A DNA stretch of 64,000 nucleotides from Thalassotalea hakodatensis (GCF_030295995.1 NZ_AP027365.1:4186066-4250065), one strand, 5' to 3'; positions 1 to 9,995 are shown, counted from the first letter of the stretch. Numbers and translations are program-made. The notes: a model not told the origin generated them from the letters alone.

Positions 1-658
1 TGAGTTCTTATCGATTAGACAATTAATCAGAGCCGATATTGAAGCGTTAAAACTGGTGCCTGAATTAACCACAGAAGAAGTAACATTAACGTTAATGGCC
101 TTAGAGGAGCAAATTGCACAATTACCCTTAGCAATGGCTGACATTCCGGAGCCAATTGAAAGCGAAGAAGACTTAACGCTTTCAAACAACACTGCTGATT
201 GGCGTGAAAATCTAGCCAAAACTTGGCAACGTTTTAAACAAGATTTTATCACTATTAGACGACGTAGTGGCCAAGTAGAGCCGCTAATGTCACCTGCCCA
301 TCAACAAAACTTAAAAGAAAATTTATCGCTGACTTTACAACAAGCTCAATGGGCAGCAAGTAAAGAAAATAACACGCTATATTTGGCATCGTTAAATAAA
401 GCACAATCGTGGTTACTCACATACTTTGACACCAATGAATCAAAAACAATAAAATTTAATCAAGCGTTACAGGTGCTTAAAAATGAAACCATCGAATTTC
501 AGCTGCCAAGTAGTTTGCAATCACTAGAAGCAATTAAGCAACACATGAGTGAACCTGAGCTTGAAACGCTTCCTCAGCCACAAACACCTCTAAACTCGCC
601 TACACAACAAAAGGAACAGCAAAACGATATTAGCGAACAACACGGAGACGTTATATGA
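1..658 (+). CDS. hemX: HemX, C-terminal part (5' end outside window)
   Basis: The reading frame is open from the first bases of the window, so only the C-terminal part of the protein is present. The fragment starts EFLSIRQLIRADIEALKL and runs to a polar Gln/Pro-rich tail, which fits the periplasmic helical domain of HemX, the membrane-anchored protein encoded in hemCDXY operons. HemX is annotated as uroporphyrinogen-III C-methyltransferase-like, but its catalytic role is doubtful and it is usually regarded as an accessory of haem synthesis. It overlaps the next gene (hemY) by an ATGA junction, implying translational coupling. An internal GTG at 56 is not the true start. Confidence 0.85.
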   Translation, partial: EFLSIRQLIRADIEALKLVPELTTEEVTLTLMALEEQIAQLPLAMADIPEPIESEEDLTLSNNTADWRENLAKTWQRFKQDFITIRRRSGQVEPLMSPAHQQNLKENLSLTLQQAQWAASKENNTLYLASLNKAQSWLLTYFDTNESKTIKFNQALQVLKNETIEFQLPSSLQSLEAIKQHMSEPELETLPQPQTPLNSPTQQKEQQNDISEQHGDVI

Positions 659-1875
659 AACGCCTTATTTTAGCGCTTATTTTATTTTTTGCTGCAGTTG
701 CACTCAGCCCTGTTCTTATAGGTGAAAAAGGGTACATTTTAGTTGCCATGGGCGACTACACTATTGAATCAACGGTTGTTACCGCCCTAATTGCTATCAT
801 AATTTTATTTATTAGCTTATTGATTACTCTGAAGTTATTGCGCGGCGGCTTATCATTAAGCTTTTCTGCTTGGCATAAAATTAGATTTTCTGGTCAACGA
901 CGGGCGTTACGCAACTTTCAAAAAGGCATTGCCGCTTACGTATTAGGCGATAATAAACAGGCTGAACATTTATTAGTTAAATCTGCTGATAGCATCCCTT
1001 TTACCGAAACTGCCTACTTAATGGCTGCAAATGCAGCTAACTTACAAGGATTACCGGACAACACAAAACATTATTTACAGCAAATAAATGGCGATCAACT
1101 CGACGTTAAAGAAACAGGATTAGAGTCAGTCTTAATCACGATAAAATTATTGTTAAACCATCAAGAATTTTCCAGCGCAAGAACACTTATCGACAAATAT
1201 CATAAATTTATTGGTCACGATGACCGTTTATTGGCATTGGAACTCGATTTAAGCTTGATCGAACAACGCTTTTTTTACGTGGTTGAACAATTAAATAAAG
1301 CACAAAAAAGTAAACACTTTACACAGCAGCAAATAAACAGTTGGCAACAAGCTGCATTTTCAGGGGCTTTTCATCAAAAAATTACCAAAGAAAGCCAGCA
1401 GGCATTAAATAATTATTGGAATAACTTACCTCGTAAGGTTAAACAAGAAGAAACTGTTTTACTTGCCTATTGCCAAGTATTAGCTGCAAATCGCATCAAT
1501 AAACCACTGACCGACATATTATTACCAACCGTTAAAAAGGGCGCGAATGATAAGTTCATTTATGCGATAAGGCAGTTACCGCTAACGCAAGTAGATGCAT
1601 TAATTCAAGCGGTGCAAAAACATTTACACCATGATGCGAAAAACGCAAAATGGTTAACAGCACTCGCTCATTTATCAGCAATGGATCAACAGTGGGAAAT
1701 GGCTGAAAAAGCCTTTAATGCCCGCCTACACCTTGAACAACCAGTAGATACACTCGATCTCACGACTTTCGCTCACGTATTAGAACAGCTTAATAGACCT
1801 GAACAAGCGATATCAGCATTAAAAAAAGCAATTTCTATTTCTGATGTTGATAACACTTTAAAAATAAGTGGTTAG
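655..1875 (+). CDS. hemY: HemY, inner-membrane TPR protein of the hem operon
   Basis: The 406-residue product has two N-terminal membrane segments (about residues 3-23 and 38-62) followed by a helical, TPR-like periplasmic region, the usual HemY architecture. HemY of the gammaproteobacterial hemCDXY operon is associated with late porphyrin/haem synthesis; its exact role is unsettled and it is not the oxygen-dependent protoporphyrinogen oxidase of the same name. The ATG overlaps the hemX stop. The stop codon TAG at 1873-1875 sits exactly at the left edge of a MITE-like element, so the native 3' end may have been altered by the insertion. Confidence 0.88.
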   Translation: MKRLILALILFFAAVALSPVLIGEKGYILVAMGDYTIESTVVTALIAIIILFISLLITLKLLRGGLSLSFSAWHKIRFSGQRRALRNFQKGIAAYVLGDNKQAEHLLVKSADSIPFTETAYLMAANAANLQGLPDNTKHYLQQINGDQLDVKETGLESVLITIKLLLNHQEFSSARTLIDKYHKFIGHDDRLLALELDLSLIEQRFFYVVEQLNKAQKSKHFTQQQINSWQQAAFSGAFHQKITKESQQALNNYWNNLPRKVKQEETVLLAYCQVLAANRINKPLTDILLPTVKKGANDKFIYAIRQLPLTQVDALIQAVQKHLHHDAKNAKWLTALAHLSAMDQQWEMAEKAFNARLHLEQPVDTLDLTTFAHVLEQLNRPEQAISALKKAISISDVDNTLKISG

Positions 1876-2136
1876 GGTCTGTTGTTCTTTCGAGATTAAG
1901 TTTTGTTCGAACTAAACGCTTTTTGTTCAAAGCGTGAGCAATGACGCATGGTTACTCCATGTAAAGTGCGAACAACGATGAAGAAAGAGCGTTTAGCTGA
2001 ACCCAGAGAGCAGCGTTTTTTGTCATTTATACGTCGTTATTGTTTTTTCATGTGGAAAAACCACATATTCATCGCAATGCCTTGTCTAAATACCAATAAA
2101 CGGCTGCAAAAATACACGCGAAAGATCAACAGATCC
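1875..2136. mobile_element. MITE-like element with about 20-bp terminal inverted repeats
   Basis: The left end reads GGGTCTGTTGTTCTTTCGAG (1875-1894). The right end, on the minus strand from 2136 to 2117, reads GGATCTGTTGATCTTTCGCG, matching at 17 of 20 positions. Both ends are flanked by TA (1873-1874 and 2137-2138), as expected for an IS630/mariner-type target duplication. No transposase is present, and the interior holds small hairpins such as ATGTGG/CCACAT at 2050-2066. The element separates convergent hemY and chrA and supplies the hemY stop edge and the last codons of chrA. The ends are seen directly; MITE status is inferred. Confidence 0.6.
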
Positions 2137-3273
2137 TAATATCGCACTAACCACAGCAAGGAACAACAAACGTAATATTGACCACTTCAATACTTTTAAC
2201 AGCAATATTCCCGCAACAACCCAAGCAAAGTCAGTTGCCGAATTCACTGCACTAACAAAGAGTGGTTGATAAAGCGCACTGATGAGCAATCCAACCACTG
2301 CCGCATTAATCGCGATAATAGCGCCTGCAACTTTTTTATGTGTCGCAAGACGTTGCCAATTAGGTAAAAAAGCAGCCATTAATAAAAAGCCTGGTAAAAA
2401 AATAGCAAGAGTGGCTGTTAATGCTCCGAGCATGGGTGCAGATGAAATTTCTATAGCACCTAAGAAACTTGCAAAGGTAAACATTGGCCCAGGCACACCT
2501 TGAGCGGCAGCATAACCCGCCATAAAAATATCATTTTGTACCACGTCATTAGTCGCCGTTTGTAATAACGGCAAAACCACATGACCACCACCAAAAACTA
2601 AACTTCCCACTTGAAAGTAGCGAGTAAACAATGACAATATGGGTTGTGTGTATGTCAACAAGCTCAGTAAAAATACCGCAATAAATACTATCAACCAGTA
2701 ATAATTTTTTGGTCGGCTGTTATCGATTAACTCTGCTTTACTCAACGATTCTGATGATAAGTATCGCGCCCCAATCAATGCAAATAGCGTCAAAATCAGT
2801 AAATGATTCATCGGAATAGGAAAAAGCAGTAAACTTATCGCTGTGATCAAACAAATAGTCTGGGTTGCTTTGGATTTACAAAACTGAGTAAACATGGTGT
2901 ACACAGCATCAGTCACCACCACCACAGCAAGTAATTTAAAGGCAGTAATTAAGGTGACTAAATAAGGATGCTCACTATAGTTAGAATAGGTCGTTGCAAA
3001 TAACCACATCAGTAAGAAAGAAGGCAAGGTAAAAGCAAGAAACGCCAAAATAGCGCCAATAATACCTCCTCGCTGATAACCAATAGCAAAACACACTTGG
3101 CTTGAACCTGGCCCAGGTAATATTTGTGATAAGGCAACGATATTGCTATAGGCTTGTTCAGTTAACCATTTTTTTTCATCAACAAATGTGCGATGAAAGT
3201 AACCAATATGAGCAATTGGCCCACCAAAAGACATACAACCAAGTATTAGAAAAGAGTTAAATATTTGCCACAA
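2086..3273 (-). CDS. chrA: ChrA-family chromate/anion transporter
   Basis: A 395-residue polytopic membrane protein with the two homologous halves of the long CHR family. The N-terminal half has the signature CMSFGGPIAHIGYFHRTFV and SQILPGPGSSQ; the second half has GSLVFGGGHVVLPLL and GVPGPMFTFASFLGA. CHR proteins export chromate, possibly with sulfate exchange, though many are uncharacterised, so the substrate is inferred from family only. The final codons (about DLSRVFLQPFIGI) lie inside the MITE-like element, so the native C-terminus was probably replaced or extended. No chrB regulator lies beside it. Confidence 0.87.
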   Translation of the reverse strand: MWQIFNSFLILGCMSFGGPIAHIGYFHRTFVDEKKWLTEQAYSNIVALSQILPGPGSSQVCFAIGYQRGGIIGAILAFLAFTLPSFLLMWLFATTYSNYSEHPYLVTLITAFKLLAVVVVTDAVYTMFTQFCKSKATQTICLITAISLLLFPIPMNHLLILTLFALIGARYLSSESLSKAELIDNSRPKNYYWLIVFIAVFLLSLLTYTQPILSLFTRYFQVGSLVFGGGHVVLPLLQTATNDVVQNDIFMAGYAAAQGVPGPMFTFASFLGAIEISSAPMLGALTATLAIFLPGFLLMAAFLPNWQRLATHKKVAGAIIAINAAVVGLLISALYQPLFVSAVNSATDFAWVVAGILLLKVLKWSILRLLFLAVVSAILGSVDLSRVFLQPFIGI

Positions 3274-3340
3274 TGTTTAAACACCCCAAAAACATAAACG
3301 TTTTATTATACTTTTGTTCTATGACATGAGCATGACAACA

Positions 3341-3396
3341 GTAAAAGAGAGCCTTATTTAATAACAGCAATTATGCTGCCATTAAATAAGACTCTC
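3341..3396 (-). terminator. Hairpin/terminator overlapping the arfA stop codon
   Basis: The arms at 3381-3396 and 3347-3362 pair over 16 bp with one G-U wobble when read on the minus strand. A nested CAGCA/TGCTG stem (3365-3369 with 3374-3378) places the stop codon in its loop. A run of four T follows on the minus strand (3346-3343). It could act as an intrinsic terminator or RNase III target that creates non-stop arfA mRNA. Confidence 0.75.
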
Positions 3397-3559
3397 GGCC
3401 TTGGTACTTAACTTTACGGCTAAAAGATCCTTTACCTTTTTTAGCTTTGACCACTTGTGTTTTAAACGCTTTTGAAGTTACCAGCGCCGCTAAATAATTA
3501 TGCTTAATTTCACCTCGACCATGCTCAGTGGTATGATTTTTATTATCTTTTTTACTCAT
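3371..3559 (-). CDS. arfA: ArfA, alternative ribosome-rescue factor
   Basis: The 62-residue basic protein contains GRGEIKHNYLAALVTSK followed by KAKKGKGSFSRK, matching the conserved ArfA core (GQIKDNA..., KKGKGSYMRKGK in E. coli). ArfA recruits RF2 to ribosomes stalled on non-stop mRNA when tmRNA fails. The start at 3559 is chosen because AGAGGA lies just upstream; a longer in-frame version from 3607 would add residues with no homology. A strong hairpin covers the last codons and the stop. This is the arrangement that makes arfA a tmRNA target in enterobacteria, and probably the same feedback control operates here. Confidence 0.85.
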   Translation of the reverse strand: MSKKDNKNHTTEHGRGEIKHNYLAALVTSKAFKTQVVKAKKGKGSFSRKVKYQGRESYLMAA

Positions 3560-3631
3560 CAGTTTTCCTCTTTGGTTAATGATGGCTATTATAAAAATAT
3601 CAAGCATAAAAAAGATACATTTTTTTAATAC

Positions 3632-4315
3632 ATGACATCACCAATCATCACCATTAAACCGAAAGCTAAATGCCATGGGTTATTTATCACCTTAACAAGC
3701 TTACTTGCACTGCTCATTATTACTCTGATCAGCCAGTTTTATTGGCAGCAAGCTAGGTTTGTCTTAATGTTCTTGATACTGGCTAGTATCGCAGGCGTTA
3801 CTTTAGGTGTATTAAAGTTATTAGAGCCTAAAACCAGCTTTTATTTGTCGCCACAATACTTGAAATTTCAACATAGAAAGGGCTACTGGCAGCTTGAATG
3901 GCAGCAAATATTGGCAATACGGCCGTTAACTAATGATCGTGGCATAGTACTAGATGAATTGAATTATATCGGCTTAGCAATTGATAACATCGATACTTTT
4001 AAAGACAGAATATCAGTTAGACTTGCTAATCATTTGATCCATGAACAACGACCGTTAGTCACTTACTGTGTCGCTAATGAGTTAATTAAACCCGAACAGG
4101 CTGTGATTAACTTCGAACCCTACAAATGTAATAATGGCGAACAAATAAAAGGGCCAATTGCTGGCTTTTTACATCAATGTCAGACATTAAAACAAGCCCT
4201 TGGGGCACATTTATTCATTACTGATGGTAATATTGATCGCTCACTCACCGAATTTGCAGCATTACTCAGAGACTGTAAAACAAGCAGTGAACATTACATA
4301 AAAAAAGCCCGCTAA
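3632..4315 (+). CDS. DUF2982 family membrane protein
   Basis: A 227-residue protein with two predicted transmembrane helices near the N-terminus (about residues 16-35 and 42-62) and a soluble remainder. The pattern FYLSPQYLKFQHRKGYWQLEWQQI followed by RPLTNDRG resembles DUF2982, a family of unknown function known from Shewanella/Colwellia-type bacteria. The gene lies divergent from arfA with only 72 bp between start codons. Its last codons form one arm of the hairpin that terminates the convergent fre gene. Function is unknown; the family assignment is from memory of sequence patterns. Confidence 0.65.
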   Translation: MTSPIITIKPKAKCHGLFITLTSLLALLIITLISQFYWQQARFVLMFLILASIAGVTLGVLKLLEPKTSFYLSPQYLKFQHRKGYWQLEWQQILAIRPLTNDRGIVLDELNYIGLAIDNIDTFKDRISVRLANHLIHEQRPLVTYCVANELIKPEQAVINFEPYKCNNGEQIKGPIAGFLHQCQTLKQALGAHLFITDGNIDRSLTEFAALLRDCKTSSEHYIKKAR

Positions 4316-4325
4316 AGGGCTTTAT
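4301..4325 (-). terminator. Intrinsic terminator of fre-ubiD (overlaps the DUF2982 stop)
   Basis: AAAGCCC and GGGCTTT form a 7-bp stem (4304-4323) with a short loop. On the minus strand it is followed by a run of T (complement of 4301-4306), so it mainly serves fre. It overlaps the last three codons of the plus-strand gene. Confidence 0.75.
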
Positions 4326-4342
4326 CTGTCACTAACAAAAAT

Positions 4343-5038
4343 TTATATATACGCAAATGCATCGGCAAACATATGATTGATATTAGCACCATTGGCGACG
4401 AAATCAGTTCGCACCACACCCACCATATCAAATCGTCCGGCAACATAAATGTCATAATCTGCTAAATTTGTAATGTCACTCATGACAACTTTATGCACCA
4501 TACCTGTTCTCCCCGACCAATCATCATGCGGCGTTTCTATAACAGGTATAAATTTACCGTGTGCTAAGCCTTCAACTGTATTTGCTGTTTGCTCGAGCTC
4601 ATAACAAGCGCTTGGTTCTCTAAGACCCCAATATACTAAAACTTCACGTTGGCTGTCAGTATCAGCAAGATATTCAAACATAGATTTAATATAAGAAAAA
4701 CCTGTTCCGCCCGCTAACAAAATAATGGGTCGATCACTACTTTGACGCAGCTCTGCACCGCCTAATGGTATTTCAACCAATACATTGTCATGTGCTTTAA
4801 TACGCTCAATCACTTGCATGGGATAACTATCAGCACCAAAGGCACCTATTTGCAATTCGATTAGTTCGTTATTTGGTGAACTTGCAATTGAGAATGGACG
4901 CTTATCATTTTCATCCATGATGAAATTTAAATATTGCCCGGGCAGAAAGTCGACCTTTTGCTCAGGTCGCAATAACACTTTATATACATGCTTAGTCAAT
5001 GAGGTAATTGACTCAACGTTACACTGTACTTGCTTCAT
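4343..5038 (-). CDS. fre: NAD(P)H-flavin reductase Fre
   Basis: The 231-residue protein has the ferredoxin-reductase fold: FAD/flavin domain with RPFSIASSP (the R-x-Y/F-S-I/L motif, about residues 47-55), followed by the NAD-binding GGTGFSYIKSM (about 110-120) and a C-terminal YVAGRFDMV segment. Fre (also called FadI/LuxG-type) reduces free FMN/FAD using NAD(P)H in the cytoplasm and supplies reduced flavin. It lies 26 bp downstream of ubiD on the same strand, an arrangement shared with Vibrio and Shewanella, consistent with flavin supply for the prenyl-FMN cofactor of UbiD. Confidence 0.92.
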   Translation of the reverse strand: MKQVQCNVESITSLTKHVYKVLLRPEQKVDFLPGQYLNFIMDENDKRPFSIASSPNNELIELQIGAFGADSYPMQVIERIKAHDNVLVEIPLGGAELRQSSDRPIILLAGGTGFSYIKSMFEYLADTDSQREVLVYWGLREPSACYELEQTANTVEGLAHGKFIPVIETPHDDWSGRTGMVHKVVMSDITNLADYDIYVAGRFDMVGVVRTDFVANGANINHMFADAFAYI

Positions 5039-5064
5039 TTGTTAACCTTTATCGAACGTAACTA

Positions 5065-6558
5065 TTACTGTTCATTACGTTGTTTGTCTATTTCTTCGAT
5101 GCCTAGTTCACACCAAATTTCATCTACTGCGGTTTTAATCGTTTCATCCATAACGATGGGTACACCCCATTCTCGGTCTGTTTCACCTTGCCATTTGTTC
5201 GTTGCATCCATGCCCATCTTAGAGCCTAAGCCTGAAACAGGTGAGGCAAAATCTAAGTAATCGATTGGCGTATTTTCTATCAAGGTTGTATCACGAGCAG
5301 GATCCATACGCGTTGTCATCGCCCAGATAACATCCTTCCAATCTCGAGCATTTACATCATCGTCACAGACAATAACAAACTTGGTGTACATAAACTGTCG
5401 TAAGAATGACCATACCCCCATCATCACGCGTTTCGCATGACCTGGGTATTGCTTTTTCATCGTAACAACGGCTAATCGATACGAACAACCTTCAGGCGGC
5501 AAATAAAAATCAACAATTTCTGGAAATTGTTTTTGTAATATCGGCACAAAAACTTCGTTTAAAGCAACACCTAAAATTGCCGGTTCATCTGGTGGCCTAC
5601 CTGTATAGGTGCTGTGATAAATGGGTGATTTACGCTGAGTAATATGCGTAACGGTAAATACGGGGAAGTCATCAACTTCATTATAGTAACCAGTATGATC
5701 GCCATATGGCCCTTCTGGTGCCATTTCTTCTGGGTCAATGTAGCCTTCAAGGACAATTTCTGCCGAAGCAGGCACTTCTAAATCGTTACTAATACAGCTA
5801 ACAACTTCAGTTTTACTTCCACGTAATAGCCCGGCAAATGCATACTCAGACAAACTATCTGGAACTGGCGTTACAGCACCTAAAATAGTAGCAGGATCAG
5901 CACCTAAAGCCACAGATACTGGAAATTTTTCCCCAGGATTTGTTTGTTTCCACTCTTGGAAATCTAATGCGCCGCCTCTGTGTGATAACCAACGCATGAT
6001 CACTTTATTTTTACCCAGTAATTGCTGACGATAAATGCCTAAATTCTGTCGTGATTTATGCGGGCCTTTGGTAACGGTTAAACCCCAAGTAATGAGAGGG
6101 GCAACATCACCTGGCCAGCATTTTTGAATAGGTAGCTTAGTTAAATCGACATCATCACCCGCTATTACGATTTCTTGACAGGGGGCTTTTTTCACCACCT
6201 TAGCCGGCATGTTCAAAACTTGTTTATATACAGGTATTTTTGCTAAAGCATCTTTAAAGCCTTTTGGTGGTTCAGGCTCTTTTAACATCGCAAGTAGTTT
6301 ACCTACATCACGCAACGCAGCAACATCTTGTTGACCCATTGCTAATGCAACCCGTTCTGGGGTACCAAAAAGATTGGTAAGTACGGGAATTTCATAACCT
6401 TCAGGATTTTCAAATAATAATGCAGGGCCGCCTGCTCTTAGCGTGCGGTCACTTATTTCTGTCATCATCAAATCAGTTGAAATCGGCATACTGATCCGTT
6501 TTAACTGACCTAATTTTTCAAGCTGGTTAATAAAGTCTCGTAAGTCGCTATATTTCAT
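5065..6558 (-). CDS. ubiD: UbiD, 3-octaprenyl-4-hydroxybenzoate decarboxylase
   Basis: A 497-residue protein of the usual UbiD length, beginning [22 protein letters not shown]. It contains the family landmarks [11 protein letters not shown] with the upstream PEEMAPEG (the Glu-Arg-Glu catalytic region) and NLGIYRQQ. UbiD uses prenylated FMN to decarboxylate octaprenyl-hydroxybenzoate in ubiquinone synthesis. It is first in a two-gene operon with fre, and both end at the hairpin near 4301. A 160-bp gap with a bidirectional terminator separates it from rho upstream. Confidence 0.95.
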   Translation of the reverse strand: MKYSDLRDFINQLEKLGQLKRISMPISTDLMMTEISDRTLRAGGPALLFENPEGYEIPVLTNLFGTPERVALAMGQQDVAALRDVGKLLAMLKEPEPPKGFKDALAKIPVYKQVLNMPAKVVKKAPCQEIVIAGDDVDLTKLPIQKCWPGDVAPLITWGLTVTKGPHKSRQNLGIYRQQLLGKNKVIMRWLSHRGGALDFQEWKQTNPGEKFPVSVALGADPATILGAVTPVPDSLSEYAFAGLLRGSKTEVVSCISNDLEVPASAEIVLEGYIDPEEMAPEGPYGDHTGYYNEVDDFPVFTVTHITQRKSPIYHSTYTGRPPDEPAILGVALNEVFVPILQKQFPEIVDFYLPPEGCSYRLAVVTMKKQYPGHAKRVMMGVWSFLRQFMYTKFVIVCDDDVNARDWKDVIWAMTTRMDPARDTTLIENTPIDYLDFASPVSGLGSKMGMDATNKWQGETDREWGVPIVMDETIKTAVDEIWCELGIEEIDKQRNEQ

Positions 6559-6671
6559 TGGCTACTTTTTCGTTGCACGTTTAATATTTGAAAGCGCGAA
6601 TACTACACTATTGTTGGCTATTTGTCGTTTTAAACCACAACAAATTATTCAATAGTAAAACTATTAGGCAT

Positions 6672-6700
6672 AAAAAACGCCAGTAATACTGGCGTTTTTT
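6672..6700. terminator. Bidirectional-looking terminator after rho
   Basis: The stem AACGCCAGTA/TACTGGCGTT has A-rich sequence on one side and six T on the other, so it works in either orientation. It lies just past the rho stop (minus strand). Confidence 0.9.
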
Positions 6701-6718
6701 ATATAAACAGGAAATGTT

Positions 6719-7978
6719 TTATTTACGTTTCATCGAGTCAAAAAACTCGTCATTCGTTTTTGTCATGGCCAGCTTATCTATCATAAACTCCATGGCATCA
6801 ATCTCACCCATTTCATGCACTATTTTGCGTAATATCCACATTTTTTGCAGTTCATCAGGCTTAGTCAGTAACTCTTCACGACGTGTACCACTACGATTAA
6901 AATGAATAGCAGGGAATACACGCTTCTCCGCAATTTTACGAGAAAGGTGTAATTCCATATTACCCGTACCTTTAAACTCCTCGTAAATCACTTCATCCAT
7001 TTTAGAGCCTGTTTCAATTAACGCTGTAGCGATAATGGTTAAGCTACCACCTTCTTCGATATTTCGTGCTGCACCAAAGAAACGCTTCGGACGGTGTAGG
7101 GCATTAGCATCAACACCACCAGTTAAAATTTTACCTGATGAAGGGATAACAGTGTTATAAGCACGCGCTAAACGGGTAATGGAATCAAGCAAAATGACCA
7201 CGTCTTTTTTGTGTTCAACTAAACGCTTAGCTTTTTCAATCACCATTTCTGCCACTTGTACATGGCGGTTGGCTGGCTCGTCAAAGGTTGATGCAACAAC
7301 TTCGCCTTTCACAAGGCGTTGCATTTCTGTTACTTCTTCCGGGCGCTCGTCAATCAATAGCACCATAAGCTCAGCTTCTGGGTGATTATAAGCAATACTT
7401 TGCGCTATGTTTTGCAGTAATAGCGTTTTACCCGCTTTTGGCGGCGCAACAATCAAACCACGTTGGCCTTTACCAATAGGTGAGGCTAAATCAAGCACTC
7501 GCGCCGTAATATCTTCAGTTGAGCCATTACCACGTTCCATGGTGATGCGCTGATTTGGATGAATCGGCGTTAAATTTTCAAATAAGATTTTATTACGTGA
7601 ATTCTCTGGGCGGTCAAAGTTGACTTCTGTGACCTTTAATAATGCAAAGTAACGTTCACCTTTTTTAGGTGCGCGTATTTTACCTGCAATGGTATCACCG
7701 GTACGCATACTAAAGCGTCGAATTTGGCTCGGAGAAACGTAAATATCATCTGGGCCAGCTAAATATGATGAATCAGCTGAACGTAAAAAGCCAAAGCCAT
7801 CTTGTAGTATTTCTAAAACACCACCACCAAAAATGTCATTGTCATTTTCAGCATGCTTTTTGAGTATTGCAAAAATAATATCTTGTTTACGTGTTCTAGC
7901 AAGGTCTTCTAACTGCATTGATTCAGCTAGTTTAACCAATTCATTGACGGATTTTTCTTTAAGTTCGGTAAGATTCAT
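6719..7978 (-). CDS. rho: Transcription termination factor Rho
   Basis: The 419-residue protein begins [19 protein letters not shown], has an OSB-fold RNA-binding domain (about residues 48-120, [13 protein letters not shown]), Walker [10 protein letters not shown] (178-185), Walker [11 protein letters not shown] and the Q/R-loop regions of the hexameric helicase. Length and sequence match E. coli Rho (419 aa). It terminates transcription by translocating along untranslated RNA. About 185 bp of leader lies between the trxA terminator and the start; Rho is commonly autoregulated in this leader, but no clear leader peptide is supported here. Confidence 0.98.
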   Translation of the reverse strand: MNLTELKEKSVNELVKLAESMQLEDLARTRKQDIIFAILKKHAENDNDIFGGGVLEILQDGFGFLRSADSSYLAGPDDIYVSPSQIRRFSMRTGDTIAGKIRAPKKGERYFALLKVTEVNFDRPENSRNKILFENLTPIHPNQRITMERGNGSTEDITARVLDLASPIGKGQRGLIVAPPKAGKTLLLQNIAQSIAYNHPEAELMVLLIDERPEEVTEMQRLVKGEVVASTFDEPANRHVQVAEMVIEKAKRLVEHKKDVVILLDSITRLARAYNTVIPSSGKILTGGVDANALHRPKRFFGAARNIEEGGSLTIIATALIETGSKMDEVIYEEFKGTGNMELHLSRKIAEKRVFPAIHFNRSGTRREELLTKPDELQKMWILRKIVHEMGEIDAMEFMIDKLAMTKTNDEFFDSMKRK

Positions 7979-8126
7979 ATTGAAGTTCTTAGGCTGTTTA
8001 ACGGTTTATGTTGGCCTGCTGGCTTGTTGTTTGAATAGAGTTTGATTTGAAGAAATGTTATTTTCTTTCGAGTTATAAAGTTAGCATTAAATATTGAAAG
8101 CGTAAAGTTACAAATGATAGAAATTA

Positions 8127-8150
8127 AAAGGCTCGCAATTGGCGAGCCTA
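8127..8150 (-). terminator. trxA terminator
   Basis: AGGCTCGC/GCGAGCCT (8129-8136 with 8142-8149) forms a GC-rich stem, followed on the minus strand by TTTTAATTT. It lies just after the trxA stop and upstream of rho, separating the two transcription units. Confidence 0.85.
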
Positions 8151-8166
8151 AAATCAACTTAACCTT

Positions 8167-8493
8167 CTATAGATTTGCGTCAATAAACTCTTTAAGTTGA
8201 GTTTTTGATAATGCACCTACTTTCGTGTCTGCTACCGCACCATCTTTAAATAACAATAGTGTTGGAATACCACGAATACCATACTTAGGCGGTGTCGCAT
8301 CATTTTGATCAATATTTAATTTAGCAACCGTTACTTTGTCTGCATATTCATCTGCAATATCATTAAGTAATGGTGCAATCATTTTACAAGGTCCACACCA
8401 CTCAGCCCAGAAATCAACTAATACTAGACCTGATGCATTGATGACGTCAGCTTCAAAACTGTCATCTGATAGTTGAACAATTTTATCGCTCAT
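8167..8493 (-). CDS. trxA: Thioredoxin 1
   Basis: A 108-residue thioredoxin with the redox motif WCGPC at residues 32-36 and the conserved cis-proline loop [11 protein letters not shown]. It reduces disulfides of cytoplasmic partners such as ribonucleotide reductase, recycled by thioredoxin reductase. The ATG at 8493 is chosen because GGAG stands 7-8 bases upstream and it gives the canonical length; an in-frame extension to 8583 has no homology. It is transcribed divergently from rhlB, the classic gammaproteobacterial arrangement (trxA|rhlB-gppA, with rho downstream of trxA). Confidence 0.97.
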   Translation of the reverse strand: MSDKIVQLSDDSFEADVINASGLVLVDFWAEWCGPCKMIAPLLNDIADEYADKVTVAKLNIDQNDATPPKYGIRGIPTLLLFKDGAVADTKVGALSKTQLKEFIDANL

Positions 8494-8719
8494 TATTTTC
8501 TCCGTTTGTGCTGGCCCTTCGCCAAATTGATCGAGATTATACGCGTATATAGTGTAATTACCATAGCTAAAAATTAATAGCATATATTCATTTTAAACAC
8601 TCAATCACCGTCATTTTCATAATTTGGATGTAAAATGCTTGAAATAATTAACAGTTTTGTGATGATTTATTACCCTTGGTTGTATTTATTACTACATTTA
8701 CCTGTTAAGCTTATCGGCT

Positions 8720-9973
8720 ATGAACAAAACACATTTATCAGATAAAAAATTTATCGAATTAGGCCTTGACCCTAAAGTTACCGCAGGTTTATCTGCGATG
8801 GGGTTCGAGCAATGCACAAATATTCAGGCAAAATCATTACCCGTATTACTTGAAGGTAAAGATATTGCAGGGCAAGCACAAACAGGTGAAGGTAAAACTA
8901 TCGCTTTTCTGGCTGCCACTTTCCACCACATACTTTCAAAGGGCAAAACAGAGCATAATCAACCTCGTGCTTTGATTATGGCGCCGACACGTGAATTAGC
9001 CATTCAAATTCATCGTGATGCCATTGAAATGGCTAAATCTACAGGGCTACGTTTAGGCGTTGTTTATGGCGGTGAAGGCTATGACAGCCAACGTCAAACC
9101 TTAGAACAAGGTGTTGATATTTTAATCGGCACCTGCGGTAGACTTATCGATTACTTTAAACAAGGTACTTATCATTTAAACAACCTTGACGTAATCGTGT
9201 TAGATGAAGCTGATCGCATGTTTGATTTAGGCTTTATTAAAGACATTCGCTATATGTTTAGGCGTATGCCACCAGCAACAGAACGATTAAGCATGCTGTT
9301 TTCTGCAACCTTGTCTTTCCGCGTTAAAGAACTTGCTTTTGAGCATATGAACGACCCAGTCAGTGTTGAAGTAGCGCCCGAACAAAAAACCAATACGCGT
9401 ATTTCTGAAGAATTATTTTATCCTTCAAACGAAGACAAGATGCGCTTATTACAAACACTGCTTGAAGAAGAGTGGCCTGATAAAGCCATTGTTTTTGCAA
9501 ACACTAAACATAGCTGCGAAAACATTTACAATCATTTAATTGCAGATGATATACGTGTTGGCTTACTTACGGGTGATGTTCCACAAAAGAAACGTTTAAA
9601 AATTCTTGAGCATTTCACTGAAGGGCACCTAGATATATTAGTTGCAACAGATGTTGCCGCACGAGGGTTACATATTCCGCAGGTAACACACGTGTTCAAT
9701 TATGATCTCCCAGATGATTGTGAAGATTATGTACACCGTATTGGCCGTACTGGCCGTGCAGGTGCTACAGGTCATGCAATAAGCCTAGCGTGTGAAGAGT
9801 ACGTATTTAATTTACCCGCCATAGAAACTTACATTGATCATTCATTGCCTGTTAGTAAATACGATCACGAAGCACTTATCACCGATTTCCCGAAACCTAA
9901 GCCACGGCAAAGACGTCATAAACCTCATCAAGGTGGTCAAAACCGAGGCAGGGCGGGCAACCACAGAAGATAA
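8720..9973 (+). CDS. rhlB: ATP-dependent RNA helicase RhlB
   Basis: A 417-residue DEAD-box helicase starting [20 protein letters not shown], close to the E. coli RhlB N-terminus. Visible motifs are the Q motif near NIQAKSLP, motif I AQTGEGKT (53-60), PTRELA, DEAD (162-165), SAT and [10 protein letters not shown]. The C-terminus is a short basic Arg/Gly/His tail ([11 protein letters not shown]). RhlB unwinds structured RNA within the RNase E degradosome. Its position opposite trxA and upstream of gppA agrees with the identification. Confidence 0.96.
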   Translation: MNKTHLSDKKFIELGLDPKVTAGLSAMGFEQCTNIQAKSLPVLLEGKDIAGQAQTGEGKTIAFLAATFHHILSKGKTEHNQPRALIMAPTRELAIQIHRDAIEMAKSTGLRLGVVYGGEGYDSQRQTLEQGVDILIGTCGRLIDYFKQGTYHLNNLDVIVLDEADRMFDLGFIKDIRYMFRRMPPATERLSMLFSATLSFRVKELAFEHMNDPVSVEVAPEQKTNTRISEELFYPSNEDKMRLLQTLLEEEWPDKAIVFANTKHSCENIYNHLIADDIRVGLLTGDVPQKKRLKILEHFTEGHLDILVATDVAARGLHIPQVTHVFNYDLPDDCEDYVHRIGRTGRAGATGHAISLACEEYVFNLPAIETYIDHSLPVSKYDHEALITDFPKPKPRQRRHKPHQGGQNRGRAGNHRR

Positions 9974-9995
9974 CTTATTGTAAGTGCATAAAACC

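Noticed and set aside
1948-2139. 63-codon plus-strand frame between hemY and chrA
   Set aside because: It lies within the MITE-like element and has no homology or ribosome site.
7975-8157. 60-codon minus-strand frame between trxA and rho, ending at the rho start like a leader peptide
   Set aside because: It spans the trxA terminator, has no ribosome site and shows no resemblance to known rho leaders.
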